Shown: one piece after another, positions 1-12,050 of the stretch
Layout: every line of letters begins with the position of its first letter
Position numbering within the stretch: the stretch's first letter is position 1
NCBI RefSeq assembly: GCF_001540865.1
Contig: NC_033632.1
Span: 8,122,637 to 8,186,636, forward strand
DNA length: 64,000 nucleotides
Origin: Ananas comosus
Lineage: Eukaryota > Streptophyta > Magnoliopsida > Poales > Bromeliaceae
Direction: 5' to 3'
Notes under the pieces: model-generated
Databases searched by the model: none
Seen by the model: only the letters and a program-made list of their open reading frames with translations
What the model was told of the DNA's origin: nothing
Made by a program: the position numbers and the translations under genes

Positions 1-1021
1 CCTCAGCTGTGAGCCTCTTGCCCTTACCCCTGTGCAAGCCCTCTCTCCGCTCCTGTAACTCCGCTGCGCCGCTCTCCACAATAAGCGCGCGGTTCACCAC
101 ATCTCAGTAGGTCTGGAGGTTGGAGGATTGCACCAACCGAAAGATCGAGGGCCGCAATCCACGCTCGAAAATGCGGACCTTGTCCTCGTCGTCCCGCACG
201 ACAAAGGGCACACAGTGCAGGAGCCGAGAGAACTCCCTCTCGTACTCGGCCACGATCCGATCCTCCTGGCGCAAGCCGCGCAAGTCCTACTCCATCTTCC
301 TCTTGACGCTGTCGGGGAAGTAGTGTGCCAGAAGAAGCTCCTTGAACTTCCTCTAAGTGATCGCTGCAAGGTCAATGTTGGGATTTTCCTGAATATCCAA
401 CCACCAACTATAGGCCTCACCGTCCAAATGATGAGTGGCGAGCCAAACCCAGTCTCTCTGCTCCACGAAAGTGTCGCGGAATAACTTCTCCATATGTATC
501 AACCACTTCTTTACAATCCAGTGGTCGACCTTCTCTCCATCAAAAATCAGGGGATTGCACCTCCTAAACTCGTTGAGGCGATCCATGAGTTGATCCCGCT
601 CTGCCCCCTCAACCATCCCGGAAAAAACTACCCCCATCAAAGGCACCTGAGCTGGTGGTGCCGCGTCCACCTCCTCCCGAGGCGCAACCGCATGTGTCGT
701 CCGCGAAGTGTCGAGTGCAGGGGACGACACCCTGGGCACAACAACCTCCACCGGCGGGGGTGGTGCAGGGACCTGAGCCTCCCTAGCAGCCGCCTGCTGC
801 AATAAAAGGTCCTCTAAGCGCTTCATCCACGCCTCTTACCGGCGCGCCGCATACGCCTGTTGCTGAGCCGCCGCCGCCTGCTGTGCAACCAAGTCAGTGA
901 GGGCCACAAGCTGGCTCCTCAACTCACGGACCTCGCCAGATCCGGAGGTAGCGGAGGTCTCCACCTCCTCAAAGTTTGCCGCATTGTCTGCTCCAACAGA
1001 CTTAGAGCGTGTCGTCGGCAT
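1..1021 (-). pseudogene. Broken gag gene of a Ty3/gypsy retrotransposon (copy A), cut by the window edge
   Basis: Encodes the 5' part of a gypsy gag, the structural protein that forms the virus-like particle. Reading leftwards, the protein starts MPTTRSKSVGADNAA at 1021. It continues through a coiled, Gln/Ala-rich stretch and a Pro-rich linker into the retrotransposon gag core (FRRCNP, DGEKVDHWIV, MEKLFRDTF, GEAYSWWLDIQ) at about 800-360. The reading frame is broken near 835 by a stop and near 355-420 by a frameshift, after which homology continues in another frame toward position 94. The same start and order are seen in the copies at 3628-4592 and 37950-39072, so identity is firm. The zinc knuckle and pol genes would lie left of the window. 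It is a dead copy. Confidence 0.88.
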
Positions 1022-1343
1022 TATCACTACAACAACATAAAAGCGCAAGTTAGTAAAATCCACGCTATCGCAACAACGCTCAAACAATTAACACGCAAAT
1101 CATGCGAAAGTAATGAAGTGTCCTTTACTACTAACTCCCGATATTACGTTGTCGGCCGCCAACGTAACCCTCCGCGAAGTTAGAAGCTATACACTTCGAT
1201 CAACTCCAACATTTTTAGAGTTATTGCAAAACCCAATCATGATACTTTCGCTTGCAATTCAAATAGATCTCGTCTCTCAAGAGCCTATTTCCTATAGTCC
1301 AACCGGCCTAAGGTTTGCTAGGTACACTAAGACTCTACTGTAG

Positions 1344-1355
1344 GCTCTGATACCA
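1344..1355 (-). other. Primer-binding site, copy A
   Basis: On the minus strand this reads TGGTATCAGAGC, complementary to the 3' end of initiator tRNA-Met, the usual primer of plant LTR retrotransposons. It lies 8 bp from the LTR end at 1364, which fixes the element's orientation (leftward transcription). Confidence 0.88.
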
Positions 1356-1363
1356 AATTAATC

Positions 1364-3627
1364 TGTCACGCCTAGGGCCCCGGCAGAGGCCCGCCCAGTG
1401 CGTATCCAGACCCACCATATGCCTACACATATAAGGCGTCTACAGCAAAGCAATATAAATAATAAGAATAAACAAGTATCTAGAGATATCAGAGCAACTA
1501 AACAACCAGATTCTAACAACAAATAGAATGAAAGAAAACTAAACCAATAAGATAAAACATAGAGTGATACATCGGTGTCTCAATTATAAGTACTACAATA
1601 TCCAAAATGGTAGTCTCTATGTAGGGTACAAAACGCCCTCATTCTCTCAAACTAAAATAAAAGAAGAAAATGATCTACCTAGCAAGACCCCTCGCTCGCT
1701 ACCTCAAAACGACACCCTTGCCGTGGTCCCTAGCCTTTCCCGGGGCGGAAGGCTCTGCAAGAAAGACATCAAACAGGGGGCGTGAGAACTATAATTTATA
1801 ATTCACAGCAGGCAATTACTGACCTGAGCAAAATGCACCACTGGCCTAAAAGCATAAGTAGATGAAAGAAACTACTAGTAAGCTGCGAATATGTAAAGCA
1901 TGTAATGAAATGTTAATCTACAATGCCACAAATATACATGATGTCAACACGGTGTACATCCATTCTATTATAATTAATATGCCAAATACATGACTAGTAT
2001 GTTCTAACATGGCAAACAAATATACTGTAATGCAATGAGCGATATTATCAAGTATACTATATGTCCAAATGTCCAATACTATACTATAAGTATGTCCAGA
2101 AAATCCAACTACTATAAACTATTTAGTAGTGATTGTTACTTGTATGACTACGTGTCAATTTTTATTTCCAATTAAGGACCTACACAAGGTAGTCCAGCTT
2201 GTGCCGCCTAAGTGCCCGTGGTAGCCCCAACATTCCCACTCGAGGAACGAGTCTATCCTACCAGGCCCCGTAGGCTTCTCAATATCGTACGAGCGAGCAT
2301 AAGTCACGTCTCCGGAGTGCCGGCTTATAGGCAGCGACCCTCATAAGCATGTGCGAATGAGCACAAATGGCAAGCAAGCATAGTCATCGTCTCCAGAACC
2401 CGATCATCATGTCTCTAACATGGTAATAGTCATTAGCAACCCATCGGTCTAGTTCTATGTCTCAATGTGAAATTCCAACATTCACTAAATCTAATGCCCA
2501 TTTATGACATTAGAGTATTGCTATGTCCAAGCATATTCCATATTCAATGCCTCTTTATGGCACCAATTCACTAGGTTCATACATAACTCTAGATCTATGT
2601 CTCTTTATGACATTAGCTCACTGATTCACATATCATTCAAGTCTAATGCCTCTTTATGGCATTAAGTTCTCTCCTATGTCTAATATGAGATTTATGTCCA
2701 AGAGCATTTTACACTTGTCATTTTCACTATATAAAACATGGTATCAAGCCACATATAAGAATACTATCCATATGCCTAAGCCCAACTTGAACAACTCTCT
2801 ACTATATAGAGGTTCAAATATACATTGTATATAACATGTGCATTTTAAGCATTCTAAAATTCACAAATATTCCATCTAGCATGAATATGCATGAAATTCC
2901 ATTTTACGACAAGTATAATCATCAAATGAGAATTTTTATCTCATTTTGGTGATGCCAAATTCACCAAGTCTCCTCGAAATTCTTCGTTTGCGCGAAAGGA
3001 GTTGTCCACTAATCTCCTAGCACCCTAAAGGTAATAAAAGGAGAGTTAAACGAACGTTACGAACATCTCTAAGGTCGATCATTAACCATCTCAAGAAAAG
3101 GGGTAAAACTCACCTAAAATGGTGAAAATCTCTCTCAATCTCCAAATGAGAGCAAAATCCTTCCAATCCAACCTAGAGGAAGGTTCTAATCCAAACAATT
3201 GAGCTCCAAAAGCCCTAAATCCAAAATCTCCAAATAAACCCTAAGTTTTCATTTCTAGGGTTTCATCTAGAAGAAATCACCAAAACATGATTCTAAAGCA
3301 AGAAACATATTGCTAACCTTAAGAAAAGCTCCAAACAATGCTCCAAGTCAACTAGGGTTGGAGATCTCTCCTCCAACAAGTCTCAATCCAAGCTCCAAGC
3401 CTTCAACCATGGTGGAAATGGCACCAAGAAGCAAAATGGAGCAAAAAGGAGAGTTTAAACCTCAAAAATCCCAACATAAATCAAGGAAAATCAAAGAGAA
3501 GGAATGGAGGGCTCCCTTACCTCTTCTCCTGCTGTTCCAAGCTCAGGGAGCACGGCTAAGGGCGTGGGTAGCTTTATAGGGAAGCTACAATAGCAAAAAC
3601 ACCTCTCAGAAAAAGCAGTCTGCGAAA
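1364..3627 (-). mobile_element. LTR A of a Ty3/gypsy element (family 1), truncated
   Basis: Starts (on +) TGTCACGCC immediately after the primer-binding region and runs parallel to LTRs B, D, H and I for most of its length. It includes the GAACTAT-type stem-loop (1785-1803), the conserved AGCATGTGCGAATGAGC-like segment near 2345 and a TATA-like TTTATAG near 3570. It stops near 3627, just before the GTACCGGTAC array that other copies have, and joins directly to gag sequence of copy B. The missing ~350 bp and abrupt switch indicate an illegitimate recombination or deletion. No intact gene lies in it; short open frames here are chance. Confidence 0.8.
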
Positions 3628-4592
3628 CTTCCCTCTCGCAGCTCCTGCATCCCTGCCGCGCCGCTCTCCACGATGAGCGCGCGATCCACCACCTCCCGGT
3701 AGGTTTGGAGGTTAGAAGATTACACGAACCGGAAGATCGGCGGTCGCAATTCTCGCTCAAAGATACGGGCCTTGTCCTCGTCGTCCCGCACGACGAAAGG
3801 CACGCAGTGTAGAAGCCGAGAAAACTCCCGCTCTTACTCGGCTACGGTCCTGTCTCCCTGGCGCAAGTTGCGCAAGTCCTGTTCCATTTTCCGCTTCACA
3901 CTAGTCTGGAAGTAGTGGGCCAGAAGAAGCTCCTTGATCCTCTTCCAAGTAATAGCTGCCAAGTCGGTGCTAGGGTTCTCCTGAAGATCCAACCACCAGC
4001 GATAGGCCTCACCGTCTAGATGGTGAGTGGCGAGCCAAACTTGATCTCTCTCCTCCATGAAGGTGTCGCGGAAGAGTTTCTCCATATGCATCAACCACTT
4101 TTCCACGATCCAGTGGTCGACCTTCTCGCCGTCAAAGATCCGGGGACCGCACCTCCTGAACTCGTTGAGGCGCTCCATCAGTCGGTCCCGCTCTGTCCCC
4201 TCTACCATCACGGGGAAAACAGCTCTAATCGGGGGTGCCTGAATAGGTGGCGCCGCCAAAGCCTCCTCCTGAGGCGCGGCCACGGGCGCTACTCGCGAAG
4301 AACTGGGTGCGGGGGATGGCGCTCTCGGCGCGACGTCCACGACGGGTGCTGGCGGTGTAGGGACCTGAGTCTATCGAGCCTCCGCCTGCTGCAGTAGGAG
4401 ATCCTCCAGGCGCTTCATCAGCGCCTCCTGTCGGCGCGCCGCCTCAGTCTGCTATGCCATCATATCAGTGAGGGCCGCAAGCTGGCCCCTCAACTCTCGG
4501 ACCTTGCCAGATCCGGAGGTAGCGGAGGTCTTGACCTCCTCCAAGTTTGCCGCATTGTCCGCTCCAGCAGATTGAGAGCGTGTGATTGGCAT
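3628..4592 (-). pseudogene. Broken gag gene of a Ty3/gypsy retrotransposon (copy B)
   Basis: Second gag copy, starting MPITRSQSAGADNAAN at 4592 and running left. A stop interrupts the Gln/Ala region near 4455. The gag core is open from 4340 to 3834 (FDGEKVDHWIVEKWLMHMEK, LFRDTFMEERDQVWLATHHL, GEAYRWWLDLQENP, IKELLLAHYF) and ends at a stop after VAE. Homology goes on in frame beyond it (EREFSRLLH, DEDKARIFEREL) to about 3630, where the sequence changes to the end of LTR A. The zinc knuckle, protease and polymerase are absent, removed by the deletion that made that junction. It is non-functional, and closest in sequence to copies A and C in this window. Confidence 0.87.
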
Positions 4593-4911
4593 CGCACTAC
4601 AACATCATAAAAGCGCAAGTTAGTAAAACTCACGCTGTCGCATCCCCACTCAACATAGAATACCCAAATCATGCGAAAGTAAAGAAGTGTTCTTCACCAC
4701 TAACTCCCGATGTTACATTGTCGGCCGCCAACGTAACCCTCCGCGAAGTTAGAGGCCATACACTTCGATCAACTCCAACTTTTTAGAGTTATCAAGATAC
4801 CCAATCATGATACTTTCGCTCACAAGTCAAATAGACCTCGTCTCTCACGAGCCTATTTCCTATAGTCCAACCGGCCTAAGGTTTGCTAGGTCCACTAAGA
4901 CTCAACCCTAG

Positions 4912-4923
4912 GCTCTGATACCA
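4912..4923 (-). other. Primer-binding site, copy B
   Basis: Minus-strand TGGTATCAGAGC, matching initiator tRNA-Met, 8 bp from the LTR edge at 4932. Same layout as copies A and C. Confidence 0.88.
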
Positions 4924-4931
4924 AATTAATC

Positions 4932-7556
4932 TGTAACGCCCCGGAACTCAGCGGAAGCCCGCCCGGCACGTGCACAGACCCGCCATACGTCTAAAACATA
5001 TAAGGCGTCTAAAACAAAACAATAAATGAGACAATAAAAGAAAACAACTAGAAGTATTAGAGCAATATATATCATCTAGAAACTGAAGCAATGTGAAGAG
5101 TAGAGAGCTAAAACCACTAAATAAACGATAAAGTAGTACAACCAAAGGTCCAAATACAAGTGCTAAAAGAGTACATAGGTGGTCTCTATACATGGTAACA
5201 CAAAAACTCTCGCTCTCCTAAAATACAAAGAGAGGGAACCACCTAAGAGCATAAGTAAATCCTCGCTATCTAGCTAGCAATCCCCTTGCCGCGGTCCCGT
5301 GCCTCCGCCGGTGCAGAGGGCTCTGAAAGAAAAACATAAAATAGAGGGCATGAGAACTATTAAATAATAGTTCCCAGTGGGCAATTACTGACTTCAGTGA
5401 AATGCACCACTAGGCCCAAAACTAAGCAAGGTAAGTAAGGCCGGTAAGAATAATATGAACAATTAAATCGCTGAAATGGAAGCTCAATATAGCATGAAGT
5501 CTCTACTTTCATCAATAATAATCTACCACATGGTCTCTACTTAGCATGGATTTGCATAAGTAATAATCTATCACATAATCTCTACTTAGCATGAATTTGC
5601 ATAAGTATGAAAGCAACTACTACAAGTAAGTGCACAAGAGTATCCAACATGTAAATGCATAAGTATGCAACTAACCCAATGTCCACAATGTAAATAATAA
5701 AGATGTCAATGTTTACTATTCTAGTCAATGTCCAAAAGGTACAATATGTCACCAGTAACCCAATCCTGTGGAAGCTACCCGTAGGTAGTCCGACCTGGGT
5801 CGTGCCAACAATGGCCCTGTGGTAGTCAACATCCCCACTCTAGGAATGAGCCTCCCCCACGGCATCCCATTTTGGCGCCCAATCCCGCACGGGTGAGCAT
5901 ATGTCGCGATGGCTATCTCCGGAGTGCCGACTTGTAGGGAGCGACCCCCACAAGTATGTGCGAATGAGCACAATGGCATGCAAGCGAATAAGTCCGTCTC
6001 AGGTCCCAGTGGTTCATCACTGTTTCATCGGATCTAAAACCCGGAATACAGCACATGTTCCGAAGGCCCGCCTCTATATCATCGTGTCTAAAACACGGAA
6101 TATAGTAACTGTCTCAATGGCCTATCTCTGTGTCATCATGTCTAAAACATGGAATATAGCAGATTTCTAGTGGCCTATCATCATGTCTCTAAGTTGCAGT
6201 TCAACAGTTTTCTAGTTCAAGTGCCCCTTTACGGCATTCTAGTTTACTATAATCAAACATGAGTTTAATGTTCATGAATACATATTTTAACCATCTTCCA
6301 CACATGCAACATGTTTTCCCGACTTGGAAAAGAGAATACTCTAAACATGCATGTACAATACACATAATGCTCTACCATATAGAGACGGATTTTCATGATA
6401 CACAACACATGCATTTTAGGTATTCATAAATTCACATAAACCCTATCTAGCATAAAAATGCATACAAAATGATAATACACCGTATATTAACCACTTAGGA
6501 GGGATTTCCCCCTATTCACGTGAAGCCAAACCCACCAAAAGCTCTGCGCGGGTGTCCGAAACGCTAACGAAGCTTCGATAAACACTCCTAGGACCCTAAG
6601 AGATAGGTTAGGGGAGTTACAACATCGAAACGACAAATCATGAGTTCAAACATTAAGCAACTCAAGGAAAGGGCTAAAAACTCACCGAAAATGGTGAAAA
6701 TCTCTCTGGATCTCCAAAAGGAAGCAAGAATCCTTCAAAACCAACCTAAAGGAAGGTTCTAATAAGATCAATCAAGATCAAAAAGCCTCAACTCGAAAAT
6801 CCCTATTTATAACTCTAAAATCCAAAATCTAGGGTTTCTATCAATCAAAAAGCATCAAACAAGGATCTAGAGGAAGGAATTTAGCCACTAACCTCTAGAA
6901 GACTTCCAACAAGCCCAAAGTCCATAAGCTCTCAAGATCTTCCCTCAACGAAGCTCCAATCAAGAGCTCCAAGCTTCTCCTATGGAGGAAACCAACAAGG
7001 AGCAAAGAAACATAAAGAGAAGAAGATCAAAACAAGCAAAAACCCATCAAAAATGGAGAAGAACCAAGAGGGGAGGGTTCTCACCTTGTTCTCCACTGGT
7101 TAGGGCACAAGAAAGCCCTCTAAGGGGGCTGGGGTGCCTTATATAGGTGTTGTAACAATTGCAAAAACACCTCTGCCCGAAAATTGCTCGCGCTGCACTG
7201 TGTACCGGTACACGGGCTCGCGTACCGGTACAATACCTGCGAAACAGCCAAACCCGAGCCTCGGGTTTGCACGAAATCCGTCTGTGTATCGGTACACCAG
7301 CCCCGTACCGGTACAGCCATCAGCGCGTACTGGTACAGCCATCAACCCCGTATCGGTACACAGCCCTGCTCAGGCTACCCGAGAGCTGACCAAAAATTCG
7401 ACTTTTCGGATTTTGGTGCTAGATTTTAAACCTCCAATCTCGAGGTTCAAACCATGGGTCGGAACACTATCCACGACCCTCCACGAAGTGTGAAAAAGTT
7501 CGGAACACAAAGCAAACACTCGAACCTCACTATTTGCGACGGTTCAGTGTGTTACA
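4932..7556 (-). mobile_element. LTR B, complete family-1 gypsy LTR (2625 bp)
   Basis: Full-length LTR bounded on + by TGTAACGCC at 4932 and GTGTTACA at 7556, i.e. canonical TG...CA ends on the minus strand. It includes a perfect 20-nt stem-loop (GAACTATTA AA TAATAGTTC, 5354-5373), a splice-donor-like AGAGGTTAGTG complement near 6890, a TATATAAG box (complement at 7139-7147) and a six-member GTACCGGTAC array (7202-7359) with the dyad AACCCGAGCCTCGGGTT in its long gap. Being next to the primer-binding site, it is the 5' LTR of copy B. Sequence right of 7556 is the interior of another LTR of the same family, so B was either inserted in or recombined with it. Confidence 0.9.
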
Positions 7557-9147
7557 GCGACCCTCACAAGCATGTGCGAATGAGCAAAAATGGCAAGCAA
7601 GCGAAATCATCATCTCAAGTACTCGGTCATCATGTCTCAACATGGTATAATACTAGCAACCCCAAATGTCTAGTTCTATGTCACAATGTAATGGTTCCAT
7701 CATTTACTAATCTAATGCCACTTTATAACATTATAGTTTACCAAGCCCAAACATATTCCAAGTTTAATGTCTCTTTATGACATTGTAGCTTACTAAGTCC
7801 ATACATACTCCAAGTTCAATGCCACTTCATGACATTATAATATCTCTATGTTTAGCACATGTTCAATGTTCTCAAACAAGTAAAAGTTTGTCATTTCCAA
7901 CACCTCTAACATTATTTCTAATATATCATGAAAATGCCATACACTAGCATGAATACTACATATATATCTCACTACTACATAAGGAGGAAATGTCATGATA
8001 CATAACATATGTATTTTAATCATTTTAAAATTTATTTATGCTCTATCTAGCATGAATATGCATGAATTTTTATTTTACAACAAACAATAAAGCATAGGGG
8101 GAGTTCACCCATTTCGATGAGGTCAAACCCACCAAAAACTCCTTGCAACCCTTTTGTTTGCACGAACAAATGTGCCCACAAGTCTCCTAACTCCCTAAAG
8201 AAAATTTTAAAAGGGTTAGATGAAACGAACGAATTCCATAGTGTTCATCTTTAACCAACCCAAGAAAAGAGTTAAAACTCACCTAAAATGTGGAAAAATC
8301 CTCTCAAATCCCAAATAGAAGTTAGAGCCTTTCTAATCTCACCTAAATGAAGGTTCTAAATAAATCAATTGAGCTCCAAAAGCTACAAATAAAAAATCCC
8401 CAAATAAATCCTAGATTCCTCATTCTAGGGTTTCTACACAAAAACTCTCAAAAACATGAATCAAAAGAGAGAAACATGTCACTAACCTCTTTAGAAGTTT
8501 CAATCTAAACTTGGAATGAGCTAGGATTGAAGGTCTCTCCTCCAACAAGCTCCAAGACTTCTTTCGTGGTGGAAATATCACCAAGAAGCAAAAAGAAGAA
8601 AAAGAGGTGATTAATCCTCAAAAATCCCAACAAAAATGAAAGGAAAAGAAAGAGGGGAAGAGGAGAGCTCCCTTACCTTGTTCTCCTGTGTTTCCAAGCT
8701 CAGGAAACCAGAAAGGGACGTAGGGGCCTTTATAGTGTTGCAACAATAGCAAAAACACCCCTCAAAAACAGCAGTTCGCAGTCTGCACTGTGTATCGGTA
8801 CGTGGGAAAGAGTACCGGTACGAAGCTACAGTGTGCGCAAACCTGAGCCTCGGGTTGGCGAGAAAATGCACTGGGTACCGGTACCAACCCGATGCAGTAC
8901 CGGTACCAGATCCAGTTCCGGTACCAGTTCAATGCAGTACCAATACTCAGCCCTGTAGAGGCAAATCTGAGAGCAGCCCCATTTCCTGCACTTTAGATGT
9001 TTGGTGCTAAGTTTTTAATCTCGCTCCTCGGGATGCGAGACATAGGTCAGAACACAGTCTACGACCCTCCAGAAGAATATCTGGAAAAACTCAAAACATA
9101 GATCAAACACTCGAACCTTGCAATTTTCTAAAGTTCAGTGTGTTACA
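7557..9147 (-). mobile_element. LTR D, 3'-truncated family-1 gypsy LTR
   Basis: Begins mid-LTR with GCGACCCTCACAAGCATGTG, a segment also found inside LTRs A (near 2335) and H (near 41473), and ends with the family terminus GTGTTACA at 9147. Contains a TATAAAG box (complement near 8730) and ACCGGT-type dyads at 8792-8946, two of them mutated. The half distal to 7557 is missing. No target duplication can be assigned. Confidence 0.82.
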
Positions 9148-10030
9148 AAATCTATTAGATGACAAATAACTTTTCAGGGTGTTATTTTTTTTAGTTTTAT
9201 CAAATCTGAGTAGAATCTTGTAGATTGCTTGACGAAAAGCCTAAATAGGACTAAGATGCTGAAGTCATTGAGTGGGGGATAAGACTTTCTTGTAGTAGAA
9301 CCCAATTTTTGTGATAGGAGATCTTGAAGTAAGTTCAATGCGATAAAAACCAACTGTGAGATTGGTCAAAGAGCACTCTTTACAATTTTTATGGAGGAGC
9401 TTTAGTTCAAATCTCATCTATATGGTGAGTAGTACTCTATGTAGTGGCTGAGATTAAGCTAGCAGCTTTTAATGGGACGCAAGACGATAATTTCGACAAT
9501 ATGTGACTCTACACATATCCCTGGAAGGTATTACATACATAAGAGTATCCATATATGGTCGTTGCTATGAGATGTTGGCTATACATTGAAACTCTTATGA
9601 AAAATCAAAATACTGTGTATAGCCATAAATGCACAGACTCAAAACAAAAAATTTTGTACTATTTTTGTAGTAGCTAAAGTCAGGACCAAGAAACGTAATT
9701 TAAGATCTAATTCACTCCGATTCTTTTTTATAAAAGTTCCTTACACTAAGTAGAGTTAAGTCTCATAAAAAAATCTCGCCCATTGTACAGTATAAACACC
9801 TAATAATTTTTATTTTAAATTTTGATTTTAATTCTTGTTTTTAAAATTTTGATTTTTGTAGGGGATTATTGATGAAAAACTCAAAATTTTGAGTTTTGAA
9901 TTTATTTTAATTTTAAATTTATTTTATTTAATATTTAATATTATTTATTAATTATTATTTTTACTATTTATTTATTTATTTAATTTTCTTGGTGAAAGCC
10001 TAACAAGATTCTCTCCTGTTCCATTTCCTA
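9148..10030. other. AT-rich non-coding stretch
   Basis: No gene, RNA or intact element seen. It begins exactly where LTR D ends. It becomes extremely AT-rich from about 9780, with TTTATT-type simple sequence at 9895-9985. Confidence 0.6.
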
Positions 10031-11110
10031 CGCCAAAAGGGAGGGAACATGGTTTTCGTTTTGTTTGTGTTGATTGCCGAATTTCCTGATGCCTTGACCC
10101 TCCTCGGGAAGTGTGTCGGGGTGGAAATCGGCTGCTGATAGTGACCCTCGAAGTTTGCACCCACGACGGGTCAAGCGATTCGACCGATGAGGGATCAAAT
10201 CGGTCGGGTCCGAAAACCTCCTTAGTAAATTCTCTTCGGCAAGATGAGCCGAATGAACAGGTGGGGTCTATATTTCGGCTGAGAGATGAGCCGAATGGCT
10301 AGGACAAAAACGAGATCTGGTCGGCCTGAGGAGCCGAAAACGACTTTCTATTAATAAGAAGGGAGTGATGCCCGGAGGGCAGACAGACTCCGAGGTGTAC
10401 AAGGGAGTGATGCCCCGAGGGCAGACAGACTCCAAGGCGTTTACAATGAAGTGATGCCCAGAGGGCAGACAGACTCCAAGAAGGCTAAGTTACAAGAACT
10501 ACTCCTAGGCAAAAGCGAGAAAATATAGGGAAAAATAAAGGTGGTCTTTTGTGCGCAGGGGCGAAGACCTGTTTTCAGGGTACTACAGACCTATTTATAT
10601 ATTTTCCCCTTGTGTTTAGTTATTGCACGATCGGCCATCTTCTCCGGATTTGGAGGACCACGTTCGGCCGATTGGAACTGCCGTTGGGAACCGCCCATAA
10701 CCGCTTGCGGTTGTCACATTTTTCGAACAAACGCGGCTCATATCTCCTGGCGCATTTTTCCGTGCTCCCGATCCAGCGCTTTGAACCCTGAATATGGATA
10801 TGAACTCAGTGTGCCAACTGTCCGCGCCGGATTGGTTCAACAGTTTGCCTAACGGGAAATAACATGGTCCTACTCCCTCTACTTCCTCTTTCCTTTATAT
10901 ACTTTCTCTTCTGTTTTTACATCTGTGTAAAAAGACATGTATTAAAGAGTAAACAAATAAAAAGAATAGTGCTTTCCCTTTTTTTTCAATTTTCACATCT
11001 TTTTCATATTCTCTTTACTGGGTGTTGAATAAATTTTCATTAACCTTCCTCCACGATCGTGCTTATAGGAGGAAAAATTTCGGTCGTAACATGGGACAGT
11101 GTTCTCAGTT
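10030..11110. repeat. Degraded retroelement-like remnant with short tandem repeats
   Basis: A GC-richer island in AT-rich DNA. A ~45-60 bp unit around TGATGCCC(R)GAGGGCAGACAG is repeated three times at about 10367-10482. Before it, the motif GATGAGCCGAA recurs (10243, 10284, and a variant near 10330). There is no open gag or pol frame and no LTR ends I can pair, so the family is unknown. The layout resembles U5/leader regions of LTR elements, which is an inference only. Confidence 0.4.
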
Positions 11111-11219
11111 AATCTCGCACGAAGGACGTCAGTACGCCTTAAGGCAGTGCTTCGCAGAGTATCTAGTGTGTTATTGATAGATCATTAGAAATAGACATCA
11201 ATAAGTGTATATATCATGT

Positions 11220-11335
11220 TTGGACTAAAGTTCCTTTTCTTCAAAATAAGATAATCTGCTTCGTATGTCATACATATACGGACTAAAGTTCCTTTTCTTC
11301 AAAATAAGATAATTTGCTTAGTATGTGAGGTGGAT
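11220..11335. repeat. Two-copy tandem repeat, ~59-bp unit
   Basis: The block beginning GGACTAAAGTTCCTTTTCTT occurs at about 11221 and again at about 11280, with few differences. It is a local duplication in non-coding DNA. Confidence 0.75.
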
Positions 11336-11380
11336 CTAAATAAAAAATAGATTCTTAATTAAACTACGATCAGAATAGGT

Positions 11381-11562
11381 AAAAAATTGCATATTAACTG
11401 ACTGTTTCTAGAGCAAGTGGCAAAGGGTTTGGTGGTCGGTATCCGAGATTTAAGTTCGAATCCCAATTGATTTACATTTCTAGTTAAGTTTATTTTCTAA
11501 ATGAAATAAACGAAGCGGGTAGCGTGCTATCTATCTCTCTCAAAAAAAAATTGCATATTAAC
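11381..11562 (+). mobile_element. tRNA-derived SINE with target-site duplications
   Basis: A short body (about 11399-11544) has RNA polymerase III-like promoter boxes: an A-box-like GCAAGTGGCAAAGGG and a B box GTTCGAATCCC at 11455-11465. It ends in a short A-run. The body is flanked by the direct repeat AAAAAATTGCATATTAAC (11381-11398 and 11545-11562), the hallmark of reverse-transcriptase-mediated insertion. The ~145-bp length and tRNA-like head fit plant SINEs. A related, more decayed copy lies in the protease intron at about 14050-14175. Confidence 0.85.
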
Positions 11563-11869
11563 CACAAGTGAAAGCTGAATAATTTGTTCTGATATATCCA
11601 AGCAACAACAAGTGCTACACAGATCACCAAATCAGAATGGGTTGGCAAATCAAACAATCCACCATATTTTTCTATAACTAAACCAATAAAAAACAATATT
11701 TACAATTTACATAGCAGTGCACGTTCTGTAGAGATGTGCAATTGGAGATGATGACAATCGCTAATGCTCTAGTAAGCATTTTGGGATCTACAAGAGGAGA
11801 CTCCAAAAAGTGGAAAGACTTGGAGAGATCAAGCAAAAGTCACCATCTCTTCTAATGCTCGTATGACTA

Positions 11870-11881
11870 ACGCGTGAACGC

Positions 11882-11926
<45 letters not shown>

Positions 11927-12004
11927 GCCCATGCGTCGGACTCCATTATTTGTCCAAATGGACCCCCCTGTTTTGTTCTTTCGCCGAACTACACCTACTA
12001 ATGC

Positions 12005-12042
<38 letters not shown>

Positions 12043-12050
12043 TGCGTCGA
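11870..12050. repeat. (CT)n and (GA)n microsatellites as an inverted pair
   Basis: (CT)n spans about 11887-11924 and (GA)n about 12007-12040, separated by ~82 bp. The arms extend into ACGCCTC on the left and GAGGCGT on the right, so the whole is one inverted repeat able to form a long hairpin. It lies about 850 bp upstream of the protease promoter. Confidence 0.8.

Noticed and set aside
10541..10852. Open frames of 74-103 codons
   Set aside because: Inside a degraded repeat; overlapping frames on both strands, no domain.
11399..11470. Possible tRNA gene (A-like and B boxes)
   Set aside because: No cloverleaf can be folded; flanking 18-bp duplications and an A-run show a SINE.
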